NCBI RefSeq assembly: GCF_900698925.1
Contig: NZ_LR217713.1
Location: 434,001-498,000 of the forward strand
Origin: Erwinia_E haradaeae_I
GTDB taxonomy: Bacteria; Pseudomonadota; Gammaproteobacteria; Enterobacterales; Enterobacteriaceae
DNA length: 64,000 nucleotides
Direction of reading: 5' to 3'
This document shows positions 1-8,126 of this stretch, piece after piece. Numbering within the stretch: the stretch's first letter is position 1; each line of letters begins with the position of its first letter. The position numbers were made by a program, and so were the translations under genes. The notes under the pieces were generated by a model. The model was given only the letters and a program-made list of their open reading frames with translations, was not told the DNA's origin and searched no databases.

Positions 1-1430
1 CAGAATCTTCTGAAGAGTTAATGGATAAGTATCTTAGTGGAAAAGTGTTTACTGAACAAGAAATTAAAAATGCTTTAAGGAAGCGTGTTTTAAACAATGA
101 AATAATTTTAGTTACTTGTGGATCTGCTTTTAAGAACAAAGGTGTGCAAGCGATGCTCGATTCAGTGATTGAATATTTACCTGCCCCAACTGATGTGAGC
201 GCAATTAATGGAATTTTAGATGACGGAAAAGATACTCCAGCTCTACGTAGTGCAGATGATTCGGTTCCTTTTTCTGCATTAGCATTTAAAATTGCCACCG
301 ACCCATTTGTGGGAAACTTAACTTTCTTCCGTGTATATTCTGGTGTTGTAAAATCCGGTGATACTGTTATGAATTCTGTAAAAGCTCAGCGTGAGCGATT
401 GGGTCGAATTGTGCAAATGCACGCTAATAAACGTGAAGAAATCAAAGAGGTATGCGCAGGCGACATAGCTGCTGCTATTGGTTTAAAAGATGTGACCACA
501 GGTGATACTCTGTGTGATACAAACAATATAATTATATTAGAGCGCATGGATTTTCCTGAACCAGTAATTTCTGTAGCAGTGGAGCCAAAAACAAAAGCGG
601 ATCAGGAAAAAATGGGAATGGCTCTTGGTCGACTGGCAAAAGAAGATCCTTCATTTCGTGTTTGGACAGATGAAGAGTCATCCCAGACTATAATTGCTGG
701 TATGGGTGAACTGCATTTAGAAATATTAGTAGATCGAATGCAACGTGAATTTAATGTCTCAGCTAACGTTGGTAAGCCTCAGGTGGCTTACCGTGAAACC
801 ATCCGTACATCTGTTACAGATGTTGAAGGTAAATATATTAAGCAATCTGGTGGTCGAGGCCAATTTGGTCATGTTGTGATCGATATGTGTCCTTTGGAGT
901 CTGGTGGTCTGGGTTATCAGTTTATTAATGATATTGTCGGTGGTACCATTCCTAAAGAATTTATTCCAGCAGTTGATAAAGGAATTCAGGAGCAGCTCAA
1001 GTCCGGGCCTTTAGCAGGATATCCTGTTGTGGATGTTAAGGTCCGTTTGCATTATGGCTCATATCATGATGTAGATTCTTCTGAGTTAGCGTTTAAAATA
1101 GCTGCGTCTTTAGCTTTTAAATCTGCGTTTCGTCAAGCCAGACCTGTTCTTCTTGAACCTGTCATGAAAGTAGAGGTTGATACTCCAGAAGAGTACATGG
1201 GTGATGTAATTGGTGACCTGAATCGACGACGAGGCCTGATTGAAGGTATGGAAGAGTCTTCTACCGGAAAGACAGTATGTGCTCAAGTGCCATTGTCTTC
1301 TATGTTTGGCTATGCAACTGACCTCCGCTCACAGACTCAGGGTCGCGCTTCATACTCTATGGAATTCTTGAAATACGTTGAAGCACCTAACCATGTTTCT
1401 CAAGTTATTATTGAAGCTCGTGGTAAATAA
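1..1430 (+). CDS. fusA: Elongation factor G, 3' part (cut by window edge)
   Basis: EF-G is the GTPase that drives tRNA-mRNA translocation on the ribosome and, with RRF, ribosome recycling. The reading frame is open from base 3, before the first ATG at 21, so the gene starts outside the window. About 475 codons of a protein usually near 704 residues are present. Visible are domain II (A-L-A-F-K-I-A-T-D-P-F-V-G), domain III, domain IV (Q-S-G-G-R-G-Q-F-G-H) and domain V (G-D-V-I-G-D-L-N-R-R-R-G). The GTPase G1-G4 motifs lie upstream and cannot be checked. It ends 72 bases before tuf, the order of the E. coli str operon. Similarity to E. coli is high and no frameshift is seen. Confidence 0.97.
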   Translation, partial: ESSEELMDKYLSGKVFTEQEIKNALRKRVLNNEIILVTCGSAFKNKGVQAMLDSVIEYLPAPTDVSAINGILDDGKDTPALRSADDSVPFSALAFKIATDPFVGNLTFFRVYSGVVKSGDTVMNSVKAQRERLGRIVQMHANKREEIKEVCAGDIAAAIGLKDVTTGDTLCDTNNIIILERMDFPEPVISVAVEPKTKADQEKMGMALGRLAKEDPSFRVWTDEESSQTIIAGMGELHLEILVDRMQREFNVSANVGKPQVAYRETIRTSVTDVEGKYIKQSGGRGQFGHVVIDMCPLESGGLGYQFINDIVGGTIPKEFIPAVDKGIQEQLKSGPLAGYPVVDVKVRLHYGSYHDVDSSELAFKIAASLAFKSAFRQARPVLLEPVMKVEVDTPEEYMGDVIGDLNRRRGLIEGMEESSTGKTVCAQVPLSSMFGYATDLRSQTQGRASYSMEFLKYVEAPNHVSQVIIEARGK

Positions 1431-1502
1431 GTTTTTGGGTTTATGTAATTAGTCCCGTGTTTACTTATTATTAGGTAAGCACAAAAAGTAAGGAATATCG
1501 CT

Positions 1503-2687
1503 GTGGCTAAAGAAAAATTTGAACGCTCTAAAACACACGTCAATGTTGGCACTATTGGGCACGTTGACCATGGAAAAACCACCTTAACTGCTGCTATTAC
1601 AACTGTACTGGCTAAAACTTACGGCGGTACTGCTCGCGCTTTTGATCAAATAGATAACGCACCAGAAGAAAAAGCACGCGGGATTACTATCAATACTTCA
1701 CATGTTGAATATGACACTGTAACTCGGCATTATGCGCATGTTGATTGCCCAGGTCATGCTGATTATATCAAAAATATGATCACTGGTGCCGCTCAGATGG
1801 ATGGGGCAATTTTAGTGGTTGCTGCCACAGATGGGCCAATGCCACAGACTCGTGAACATATTTTACTTGGTCGACAGGTGGGGGTGCCCTACATAATTGT
1901 TTTTCTAAACAAGTGTGACATGGTAGATGATGAGGAATTGCTTGAATTAGTGGAAATGGAAGTTCGTGACTTATTGTCTCAATATGATTTCCCAGGCGAT
2001 CTAACACCTATTGTCTATGGATCTGCATTAAAAGCATTAGAAGGTGAAGAAGAGTGGGAGGCTAAAATCCTAGAATTAGCTTCTCATTTAGATAACTACA
2101 TACCAGAACCCAAGCGTTCTATTGATAAATCATTCTTAATGCCAATTGAGGATGTCTTCTCTATATCCGGTCGGGGTACTGTTGTTACTGGTCGTGTTGA
2201 GAGTGGCATTATTAGAGTTGGCGAAGAAGTGGAGATTGTGGGTATTAAAGATACCGTTAAATCCATCTGCACTGGAGTGGAAATGTTTCGTAAGCTTTTA
2301 GATGAAGGGCGTGCTGGTGAAAATTGTGGTATTTTGCTTCGAGGTATAAAGCGAGAGGATATTCAGAGAGGTCAGGTTTTATCTAAACCAGGGACGATAA
2401 AACCGCATACTCAATTTGAGTCAGAAGTGTATATTTTATCTAAAGAAGAAGGAGGGCGTCATACTCCATTTTTTAAAGGATATCGTCCACAGTTCTATTT
2501 TCGCACCACCGATGTGACAGGTACTATTGAGTTACCAGAAGGTGTGGAGATGGTTATGCCAGGAGATAATATCAAAATGGTTGTAAACTTAATCCATCCC
2601 ATTGCCATGAACGAAGGTTTGCGTTTTGCCATTCGTGAAGGGGGTCGCACTGTTGGAGCGGGTATAGTCTCTAAAATAGTTTCTTAA
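1503..2687 (+). CDS. tuf: Elongation factor Tu
   Basis: EF-Tu carries aminoacyl-tRNA to the ribosomal A site as a GTP complex. The 394 residues match the usual length. The GTPase motifs are intact: G-H-V-D-H-G-K-T near residue 19, D-C-P-G-H near 81 and N-K-C-D near 136. Domains 2 and 3 follow, ending in G-R-T-V-G-A-G. The start is GTG, as in E. coli tufA, with an AAGGA ribosome binding site about 8 bases upstream. It lies just after fusA and is followed by a strong palindromic terminator, so it probably closes the str operon. A second tuf copy could exist elsewhere in the genome. Confidence 0.98.
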   Translation: MAKEKFERSKTHVNVGTIGHVDHGKTTLTAAITTVLAKTYGGTARAFDQIDNAPEEKARGITINTSHVEYDTVTRHYAHVDCPGHADYIKNMITGAAQMDGAILVVAATDGPMPQTREHILLGRQVGVPYIIVFLNKCDMVDDEELLELVEMEVRDLLSQYDFPGDLTPIVYGSALKALEGEEEWEAKILELASHLDNYIPEPKRSIDKSFLMPIEDVFSISGRGTVVTGRVESGIIRVGEEVEIVGIKDTVKSICTGVEMFRKLLDEGRAGENCGILLRGIKREDIQRGQVLSKPGTIKPHTQFESEVYILSKEEGGRHTPFFKGYRPQFYFRTTDVTGTIELPEGVEMVMPGDNIKMVVNLIHPIAMNEGLRFAIREGGRTVGAGIVSKIVS

Positions 2688-2711
2688 TGCGCGTATTTTT
2701 GTATATAGTCT

Positions 2712-2757
2712 CTATAGAAAGATAAAAGAGCGCATGCGCTCTTTTATCTTTCTATAG
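2712..2757 (+). terminator. 46-bp perfect palindrome, bidirectional terminator after tuf
   Basis: A perfect inverted repeat of two 23-base arms is centred between 2734 and 2735. The core GAGCG-CATG-CGCTC is flanked by AAAA on the left and TTTT on the right, the layout of a rho-independent terminator that works in both directions. It begins 25 bases after the tuf stop codon and separates the str operon from the S10 operon. Confidence 0.85.
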
Positions 2758-2800
2758 TTCTATGGTATTTATTAGAGTATCGAACTGAATAATATTACAG

Positions 2801-2827
2801 TTGATTTACTTTCAGATATACTATAAT
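2801..2827 (+). promoter_or_regulatory. Candidate S10 operon promoter
   Basis: TTGATT at 2801-2806 and TATAAT at 2822-2827 are separated by 15 bases, a short but usable sigma-70 spacing. Transcription would start near 2834, giving a leader of about 170 bases before rpsJ. TATAAT-like words are frequent in DNA this AT-rich, so the call rests mostly on position. Confidence 0.4.
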
Positions 2828-3005
2828 GTCATCAGTGATTATTGTAGTCTATGGTTTATAGCTGTTTAGATCAGTGTGTTGATATTTGTTATTAATGATT
2901 GGTTTTTTTAGTTATTTACGTTAAAAAATTGCTTGCATCTAATCAGATATAATAGATGACAGTACTAATTCTTTTCTTTTATAAATAAATTGGAGTTCTG
3001 GTCTC

Positions 3006-3317
3006 ATGCAGAACCAAAGAATTCGAATCCGGTTGAAAGCGTTTGATCATCGTTTAATTGATCGATCAACAATGGAGATTGTAGAAACCGCTAAACGAAC
3101 TGGTGCGCAAGTACGTGGTCCTATTCCATTGCCGACTCGTAAAGAGCGCTTCACGATTTTGATCTCTCCTCACGTGAACAAAGATGCGCGCGATCAGTAT
3201 GAAATTCGTACGCATAAGCGTCTAGTTGATATTGTTGAGCCCACTGAAAAAACGGTTGATGCACTTATGCGCTTGGATCTTGCTGCCGGTGTAGATGTGC
3301 AAATCAGTCTAGGTTAA
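3006..3317 (+). CDS. rpsJ: 30S ribosomal protein S10 (NusE)
   Basis: S10 sits in the head of the 30S subunit and, as NusE with NusB, takes part in rRNA transcription antitermination. The 103 residues equal the E. coli length, with the typical N-terminal R-I-R-I-R-L-K-A-F-D-H and the R-T-H-K-R-L-V-D-I segment. The ATG at 3006 has a GGAG site about 11 bases upstream. It is the first gene of the S10 operon, with rplC 29 bases downstream. The sequence looks intact and highly conserved. Confidence 0.98.
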   Translation: MQNQRIRIRLKAFDHRLIDRSTMEIVETAKRTGAQVRGPIPLPTRKERFTILISPHVNKDARDQYEIRTHKRLVDIVEPTEKTVDALMRLDLAAGVDVQISLG

Positions 3318-3346
3318 TAAGCTGATTAAAGAAGCTAGGGGAAGAG

Positions 3347-3976
3347 ATGATTGGTTTAGTTGGTAAGAAATTAGGTATGACCCGTGTTTTTACAGAAGAT
3401 GGTGTTTCTATACCTGTAACTGTAATTGAATTGGAAGAGAATCGTATCACCCAGGTAAAAAAAGTTGGTAAAGAGCGTTATAACTCTCTTCAGCTTACTA
3501 CTGGTGTAAAAAAATCTCATCGTATTACTAAGCCTGAAGCAGGGCACTTTTCTAAAGCTGGTGTTATGGCTGGGCGTGGTTTATGGGAGTTTCGAATTCC
3601 GAATATCTCTGAGTTCAGGGTTGGACAAAGCATTAATATTGATATTTTTGCTGATATAAAAAAAGTAGATGTGAGTGGGTTATCTAAGGGAAAGGGCTTT
3701 ACAGGTACAGTAAAACGATGGAATTTTAGAACTCAAGATGCTAGTCACGGTAATTCACTGTCTCATCGTGTTCCAGGTTCTATTGGTCAAAATCAGACGC
3801 CTGGAAAAGTGTTTAAAGGTAAGAAAATGGCAGGTCAGATGGGTAACAAACGTGTAACTATTCAGAGTCTTAGGGTTGTTCGTATTGATTATGATAGAAA
3901 TATTCTTTTAGTTAGAGGCTCAGTACCTGGTTCTGTTGGTAGCGATCTTGTCATTAAAGAAGCTGTGAAGGCCTAA
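3347..3976 (+). CDS. rplC: 50S ribosomal protein L3
   Basis: L3 binds 23S rRNA near the peptidyl transferase centre and is needed early in 50S assembly. It has 209 residues, as in E. coli. The loop G-S-I-G-Q-N-Q-T-P-G-K-V-F is kept; in E. coli a glutamine here is methylated by PrmB. The start M-I-G-L-V-G-K-K-L-G-M-T-R is canonical, with an AGGGGAAG ribosome binding site. It is the second gene of the S10 operon, 11 bases before rplD. Confidence 0.98.
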   Translation: MIGLVGKKLGMTRVFTEDGVSIPVTVIELEENRITQVKKVGKERYNSLQLTTGVKKSHRITKPEAGHFSKAGVMAGRGLWEFRIPNISEFRVGQSINIDIFADIKKVDVSGLSKGKGFTGTVKRWNFRTQDASHGNSLSHRVPGSIGQNQTPGKVFKGKKMAGQMGNKRVTIQSLRVVRIDYDRNILLVRGSVPGSVGSDLVIKEAVKA

Positions 3977-3987
3977 GGGGGATAGAC

Positions 3988-4593
3988 ATGGAATTAGTTT
4001 TGAAAGACGCGCCAAGCGCTATCAATGTTTCCAACACTATCTTCAGTTGTGATTTTAACGAAGCATTAGTTCATCAAGTGGTAGTTGCTTATGCGGCGGG
4101 TGCTCGTCAGGGAACTCGTTCTCAGAAAACTCGCGGAGAAGTTACTGGATCAGGGAAAAAACCATGGCGACAAAAAGGAACTGGTCGTGCTCGGGCCGGT
4201 TCTTTACAAAGTCCAATTTGGCGATCTGGTGGTGTCACTTTTGCTGCTAAACCTCAAAATCATAGTCAGAAAATTAATCGAAAGATGTATCGTGGCGCGC
4301 TGAAAAGTATTTTATCGGAATTGATACGTCAAGATCGACTAATTATTGTTCAGAAGTTTTCTTTGGAATTAGCTAAAACAAGGTGTCTACTAAAGAAACT
4401 ACAAGAGATGAATCTAGAGGATGTATTGATAATCACTGTGATGTTAGAGGAAAATTTACGATTAGCATCCAGAAATCTATATAAAGTTGACGTACGTGAT
4501 ATAGCAAATATTAATCCAATTAGCTTGATTGCTTTTGAGAAAGTTCTTATAACTGCCGATGCAGTGAAAAGAATAGAGGAGATATTAGTATGA
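3988..4593 (+). CDS. rplD: 50S ribosomal protein L4
   Basis: L4 is an early 23S rRNA binder whose extended loop lines the exit tunnel; in E. coli it also represses its own operon by leader attenuation. The 201 residues equal the E. coli length. The basic loop (K-K-P-W-R-Q-K-G-T-G-R-A-R-A-G-S) is intact. The C-terminal globular half is more diverged from E. coli than the loop. Its stop overlaps the rplW start as ATGA (4590-4593), so the two are probably translationally coupled. Confidence 0.98.
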   Translation: MELVLKDAPSAINVSNTIFSCDFNEALVHQVVVAYAAGARQGTRSQKTRGEVTGSGKKPWRQKGTGRARAGSLQSPIWRSGGVTFAAKPQNHSQKINRKMYRGALKSILSELIRQDRLIIVQKFSLELAKTRCLLKKLQEMNLEDVLIITVMLEENLRLASRNLYKVDVRDIANINPISLIAFEKVLITADAVKRIEEILV

Positions 4594-4892
4594 GGTGGGA
4601 AGAGCGTCTACTAACAGTTCTGCGTGCGCCACACTTCTCTGAGAAAGCATCCAGAGTGCTAGAAAAAACGAATACTATTGTCCTTAAAGTTTCTAACGAT
4701 GCTACAAAATTAGAAATAAAAACCGCTGTACAGAGACTTTTTTCAGTGAAGATAAAAGATGTGAATACTGTGTTGGTTAAAGGAAAATCCAAACGTCATA
4801 AGCAGCGTATTGGTCGTCGTAGTAACTGGAAAAAAGCTTATATCACTATGACAAAAGGTCAAACTCTAGATTTATTCGGTGGTGTTGAGTAG
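4590..4892 (+). CDS. rplW: 50S ribosomal protein L23
   Basis: L23 lies at the tunnel exit and is the docking site for trigger factor and SRP. The 100 residues match E. coli. Glu18, the known trigger-factor contact, is kept within F-S-E-K-A-S. The basic segment K-R-H-K-Q-R-I-G-R-R-S-N-W-K-K-A is intact. The start overlaps the rplD stop by four bases, and rplB starts 16 bases after its stop. Confidence 0.98.
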   Translation: MRWEERLLTVLRAPHFSEKASRVLEKTNTIVLKVSNDATKLEIKTAVQRLFSVKIKDVNTVLVKGKSKRHKQRIGRRSNWKKAYITMTKGQTLDLFGGVE

Positions 4893-4908
4893 ACCTGAGG
4901 AAAGAATC

Positions 4909-5730
4909 ATGACGCTGGTTAAATGTAAACCGACATCTCCGGGACGTCGTCACGTAGTGAAAGTGGTGAATCCAGAGTTATATAAAGGTAAGCCTTTTGC
5001 TCCTTTAATAGAAAAAAATAGTAAAACTGGTGGTCGAAATAATTTGGGTCGTATCACAACTCGTCACATCGGTGGTGGGCACAAGCAAGCGTATCGGGTG
5101 ATCGATTGTAAAAGAAATAAAGATGATGTGCCAGCAACAATTGAGCGTCTTGAATATGATCCGAATCGTTCTGCAAATATTGCATTGATTTTATATAAAG
5201 ATGGTGTGCGTCGTTATATTTTAGCCCCACAGGGGATTAAAGTAGGTGATCAGATTCAATCTGGTATTAATGTTGCCATTAAACTTGGTAATGCATTACC
5301 AATGCGTTATATGCCAGTTGGTTCCACCATACATAATGTAGAAATGAAACCAGGTAAAGGTGGGCAAATTGCGCGTTCAGCCGGTACATACGTACAGATT
5401 GTTGCACGAGAAGGGTCTTATGTTACTTTGCGTCTACGTTCTGGTGAGATACGTAAGGTTCCATCCGATTGTCGAGCAACTCTTGGAGAAGTTGGCAATA
5501 GCGCGCATATGTTGCGTGTTTTAGGTAAAGCAGGGTCTGCTCGTTGGCGAGGTGTTCGTCCTACTGTCCGTGGTACAGCAATGAACCCTGTAGATCATCC
5601 ACATGGGGGTGGGGAAGGGCGTAATTTCGGTAAACACCCAGTCTCTCCTTGGGGTTTGCAAACAAAGGGTAAGAAAACACGGAGTAACAAGCGGACTAAT
5701 AAATTCATCGTTCGTCGACGTAGTAAATAA
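4909..5730 (+). CDS. rplB: 50S ribosomal protein L2
   Basis: L2 is essential for subunit association and for organising the peptidyl transferase centre. I place the start at the ATG at 4909 (M-T-L-V-K-C-K-P-T-S-P-G), which gives 273 residues as in E. coli. An in-frame GTG at 4879 would add ten residues with no family match. A GAGGAAAG ribosome binding site precedes 4909. The conserved D-H-P-H-G-G-G-E-G-R-N segment, with the histidine near 229, is intact. Confidence 0.97.
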   Translation: MTLVKCKPTSPGRRHVVKVVNPELYKGKPFAPLIEKNSKTGGRNNLGRITTRHIGGGHKQAYRVIDCKRNKDDVPATIERLEYDPNRSANIALILYKDGVRRYILAPQGIKVGDQIQSGINVAIKLGNALPMRYMPVGSTIHNVEMKPGKGGQIARSAGTYVQIVAREGSYVTLRLRSGEIRKVPSDCRATLGEVGNSAHMLRVLGKAGSARWRGVRPTVRGTAMNPVDHPHGGGEGRNFGKHPVSPWGLQTKGKKTRSNKRTNKFIVRRRSK

Positions 5731-5746
5731 TTTTAGAGGATAAAAA

Positions 5747-6025
5747 ATGCCACGTTCTCTCAAGAAAGGGCCATTTATTGACCTACACTTGCTGAAGAAG
5801 GTAGAGAAAGTCTTGGCCACTGGAGAAAAGAAACCAGTGCGTACTTGGTCACGTCGTTCAACCATCTTTCCTAAGATGGTTGGTTTGACTATCGCTGTCC
5901 ATAATGGACGTCATCATGTTCCTATCTTTATATCTGATGACATGGTTGGTCACAAACTAGGTGAATTTTCTCCTACTCGTACATACCGCGGTCATTCTGC
6001 GGATAAAAAAGCTAAAAAGCGTTAA
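5747..6025 (+). CDS. rpsS: 30S ribosomal protein S19
   Basis: S19 forms a complex with S13 in the 30S head, near the A-site tRNA and the B1 bridges. The 92 residues match the E. coli length: M-P-R-S-L-K-K-G-P-F-I-D at the start, G-E-F-S-P-T-R-T-Y-R-G-H near the end. An AGAGGA ribosome binding site precedes the ATG. The gene lies between rplB and rplV in the standard order, with 16 bases and 11 bases on either side. Confidence 0.98.
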   Translation: MPRSLKKGPFIDLHLLKKVEKVLATGEKKPVRTWSRRSTIFPKMVGLTIAVHNGRHHVPIFISDDMVGHKLGEFSPTRTYRGHSADKKAKKR

Positions 6026-6036
6026 GAGAGAGGGAG

Positions 6037-6369
6037 ATGGAAACTATCGCAAGACAGTGTCGCGCTCGTTCTTCTGCGCAGAAGATTCGTTTGGTTGCAA
6101 ATCTTGTGCGTGGAAAGAAAGTGTCGAAAGCTTTAGAGATTTTAATTTATACTAACAAAAAAGCTGCGGTATTAGTAAAAAAAGTTTTAGAATCCGCTAT
6201 TGCAAACGCTGAACACAATGATGGTGTTGATATTGATAATTTAAAAATCACTAAGATCTTTGTTGATGAAGGCCCAAGCATGAAACGTACTATGCCGCGC
6301 GCTAAAGGTCGAGCGGATCGAATCTTAAAGCGTACTAGCCATATTACTGTAGCTGTGTCTGATTGCTGA
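6037..6369 (+). CDS. rplV: 50S ribosomal protein L22
   Basis: L22 contacts all six domains of 23S rRNA; its long beta hairpin lines the exit tunnel, where macrolides and arrest peptides act. The 110 residues equal the E. coli length. The hairpin tip (M-K-R-T-M-P-R-A-K-G-R-A) is intact, with one Ile-to-Thr difference from E. coli. A run of GAGAGGGAG forms the ribosome binding site. It is followed by rpsC after 17 bases. Confidence 0.98.
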   Translation: METIARQCRARSSAQKIRLVANLVRGKKVSKALEILIYTNKKAAVLVKKVLESAIANAEHNDGVDIDNLKITKIFVDEGPSMKRTMPRAKGRADRILKRTSHITVAVSDC

Positions 6370-6386
6370 GGCACTGGAGATGAACA

Positions 6387-7085
6387 ATGGGTCAGAAAGT
6401 ACATCCAAATGGTATTCGCTTGGGTATTGTGAAGCCTTGGAGTTCGACTTGGTTTGCGAATACCAAAGAGTTTGCTGATAATTTAGATAGTGATTTTAAA
6501 GTTCGTCGATTTCTTATGAAAGAACTTAATAAAGCATCTATCTCTCGTATCGTTATTGAAAGACCTTCTAAGAGCATTCGTGTCACTATTCACACAGCTC
6601 GTCCTGGTATTGTTATTGGAAAAAAAGGCGAAGATGTAGAAAAACTGCGAAAAGTAGTAGCGGATATAGCCGGTGTTCCAGCGCAAATTAATATTTCTGA
6701 AGTGCGAAAACCAGAATTAGATGCAAAACTTGTGTCTGATAGCATTGCTTCACAGTTAGAGCGTAGAGTGATGTTTCGACGAGCCATGAAACGAGCAGTA
6801 CAAAATGCAATGCGTTTAGGTGCTCAGGGGATTAAAGTTGAAGTTAGTGGACGTTTAGGTGGAGCAGAAATCGCGCGTACAGAATGGTATCGAGAAGGGC
6901 GTGTCCCTCTTCACACCCTCCGAGCAGACATTGATTATAATATTGCTGAAGCGCATACAACTTATGGTGTCATTGGTGTTAAGGTTTGGATCTTTAAGGG
7001 TGAAGTCCTGGGTGGTATGGCTGAGGTTGAGCAACCGGAAAAGGTAGCTCCACCTAAAAAGAAACAACGAAAAAGTCGTAAGTAA
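6387..7085 (+). CDS. rpsC: 30S ribosomal protein S3
   Basis: S3 lies at the mRNA entry channel and, with S4 and S5, helps unwind mRNA. The 232 residues are one fewer than in E. coli. The type II KH domain is visible with G-I-V-I-G-K-K-G-E-D-V near residues 75-85, and the C-terminal domain with G-R-L-G-G-A-E-I-A-R. The C terminus ends in a basic tail (K-K-K-Q-R-K-S-R-K). It has a GGAG ribosome binding site and sits between rplV and rplP. Confidence 0.98.
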   Translation: MGQKVHPNGIRLGIVKPWSSTWFANTKEFADNLDSDFKVRRFLMKELNKASISRIVIERPSKSIRVTIHTARPGIVIGKKGEDVEKLRKVVADIAGVPAQINISEVRKPELDAKLVSDSIASQLERRVMFRRAMKRAVQNAMRLGAQGIKVEVSGRLGGAEIARTEWYREGRVPLHTLRADIDYNIAEAHTTYGVIGVKVWIFKGEVLGGMAEVEQPEKVAPPKKKQRKSRK

Positions 7086-7101
7086 GTAAGGAGAGTCACC
7101 A

Positions 7102-7512
7102 ATGTTACAACCAAAGCGTACCAAATTTCGTAAAATGCAAAAAGGTCGTAATCGCGGCCTAGCGCAGGGTACAGATATTAGCTTCGGTTTTTTTGGTTTG
7201 AAAGCTATAGACCGTGGTCGCCTTACTGCTCGAGAGATTGAAGCAGCACGTCGTGCTATGACTCGCGCTGTTAAACGTCAAGGTCAAATCTGGATTCGCG
7301 TTTTTCCAGATAAACCGATTACTCAGAAACCATTAGAAGTTCGCATGGGTAAAGGGAAAGGAAATGTAGAGTACTGGGTCGCTCTTGTCCAGCCTGGTAA
7401 AGTTTTATATGAAATTGATGGCGTGTCGGAAGAGTTAGCTCGGGAGGCCTGTAAACTAGCAGCATCTAAATTATCCATCAAAACCACCTTTATAACTAAA
7501 ACGGTGATGTAA
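7102..7512 (+). CDS. rplP: 50S ribosomal protein L16
   Basis: L16 sits by the A site and contacts the elbow of tRNA; it joins late in 50S assembly. The 136 residues equal the E. coli length, including the loop V-R-M-G-K-G-K-G-N-V-E-Y-W, which holds the arginine hydroxylated by RoxA in E. coli. A GGAGAG ribosome binding site precedes the ATG. Its stop overlaps the rpmC start as TAATG, implying coupled translation. Confidence 0.98.
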   Translation: MLQPKRTKFRKMQKGRNRGLAQGTDISFGFFGLKAIDRGRLTAREIEAARRAMTRAVKRQGQIWIRVFPDKPITQKPLEVRMGKGKGNVEYWVALVQPGKVLYEIDGVSEELAREACKLAASKLSIKTTFITKTVM

Positions 7513-7703
7513 TGAGAGAAATGAAAGTCTGCACAAAAAGTGCAGAAGAGCTGAATAGTCAGCTATTAAAATTATTACAAGAACAGTTTCATTTGCGTAT
7601 GCAGGCACGATCTAATCAGTGTAAAAAAACTCATATTTTTAAACAGGTTCGCCGTAAAATTGCGCGGATTAAGACTTTATTAACTGAAAAGGCAGGGGCG
7701 TGA
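7512..7703 (+). CDS. rpmC: 50S ribosomal protein L29
   Basis: L29 is a small two-helix protein near the tunnel exit beside L23. The 63 residues match the E. coli length, with the E-L-N-S-Q-L-L-K-L-L pattern, F-H-L-R-M-Q-A and the helix R-R-K-I-A-R-I-K-T-L-L. It is joined to rplP by a one-base overlap (TAATG) and to rpsQ by a one-base overlap (TGATG), so all three are likely translated in series. Confidence 0.97.
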   Translation: MREMKVCTKSAEELNSQLLKLLQEQFHLRMQARSNQCKKTHIFKQVRRKIARIKTLLTEKAGA

Positions 7704-7957
7704 TGACCGATAAAATCCGTACTTTGCAAGGTAGAGTTATGAGTAACAAGATGGAAAAATCTATTGTTGTAGCCATTGAGCGATTTGTGAAACATCCAGT
7801 ATACGGAAAATTTATTAAGCGTACGACAAAATTACATGTACATGATGAGAAAAATGAATGTAATATCGGTGATACAGTGAGCATTCGTGAATGCCGTCCA
7901 TTGTCTAAGACTAAATCTTGGACTTTGGTTTCTGTTATAGAAAAAGTAATTTTGTAG
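7703..7957 (+). CDS. rpsQ: 30S ribosomal protein S17
   Basis: S17 is a primary 16S rRNA-binding protein with an OB fold in the 30S body. I choose the ATG at 7703 (M-T-D-K-I-R-T-L-Q-G), giving 84 residues as in E. coli; the GTG at 7700 would only add a methionine. Conserved K-H-P-V-Y-G-K-F-I-K-R-T-T-K and E-C-R-P-L-S-K-T-K-S-W are present. It is the last S10 operon gene and is followed by a terminator hairpin 30 bases later. Confidence 0.97.
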   Translation: MTDKIRTLQGRVMSNKMEKSIVVAIERFVKHPVYGKFIKRTTKLHVHDEKNECNIGDTVSIRECRPLSKTKSWTLVSVIEKVIL

Positions 7958-7987
7958 TGGGATTTTCTATAGTTAAAGGTTTAGATT

Positions 7988-8013
7988 AACGGCTCGTGGG
8001 AGCCGTTTATTAT
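7988..8013 (+). terminator. Rho-independent terminator of the S10 operon
   Basis: The arms AACGGCTC (7988-7995) and GAGCCGTT (8000-8007) form a perfect 8-bp stem around the loop GTGG, followed by TTATTATTT. Position and stem resemble, as I recall it, the E. coli rpsQ-rplN spacer. It separates the S10 operon from the spc promoter about 30 bases further on. Confidence 0.8.
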
Positions 8014-8032
8014 TTCTATCTATACGTGACTA

Positions 8033-8045
8033 GCGGTGTTATAAT
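8033..8045 (+). promoter_or_regulatory. spc operon promoter, extended -10
   Basis: AGCGGTGT directly followed by TATAAT (8040-8045) carries a TG one base before the -10 hexamer, making an extended -10 element. From memory the E. coli spc promoter has the same AGCGGTGTTATAAT core and also a poor -35. No good TTGACA lies 16-18 bases upstream here. Transcription would start near 8052, about 75 bases before rplN. Confidence 0.75.
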
Positions 8046-8126
8046 ATTTTTCTGTCTAAAGATGGCGGTCTATAAATAAGATTAAGAAGGTTTCACAGTG
8101 GCAATTGAACTAAGCGGAGTATGACA

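Larger units (their letters stand above)
2688..3005. other. tuf-rpsJ spacer with terminator, S10 promoter and leader
   Basis: This 318-base spacer holds the tuf terminator and then AT-rich DNA. The presumed S10 operon promoter is here. If the promoter at 2801-2827 is used, the leader is roughly 170 bases, about the length of the E. coli S10 leader where L4 acts. I could not find the strong leader hairpins of that attenuator; a run of seven Ts occurs near 2903-2909. A second TATAAT at 2948-2953 would give a leader of only about 45 bases. Confidence 0.6.

Noticed and set aside
1780..2007. Reverse-strand open frame inside tuf, and many similar frames inside ribosomal, rpoD, dnaG and tsaD genes
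   Set aside because: They are shadows of strongly conserved genes on the other strand or frame.
2929..2953. TTGCTT plus TATAAT as an S10 promoter
   Set aside because: The spacing is only 13 bases, too short for a sigma-70 promoter; the site at 2801-2827 is better.
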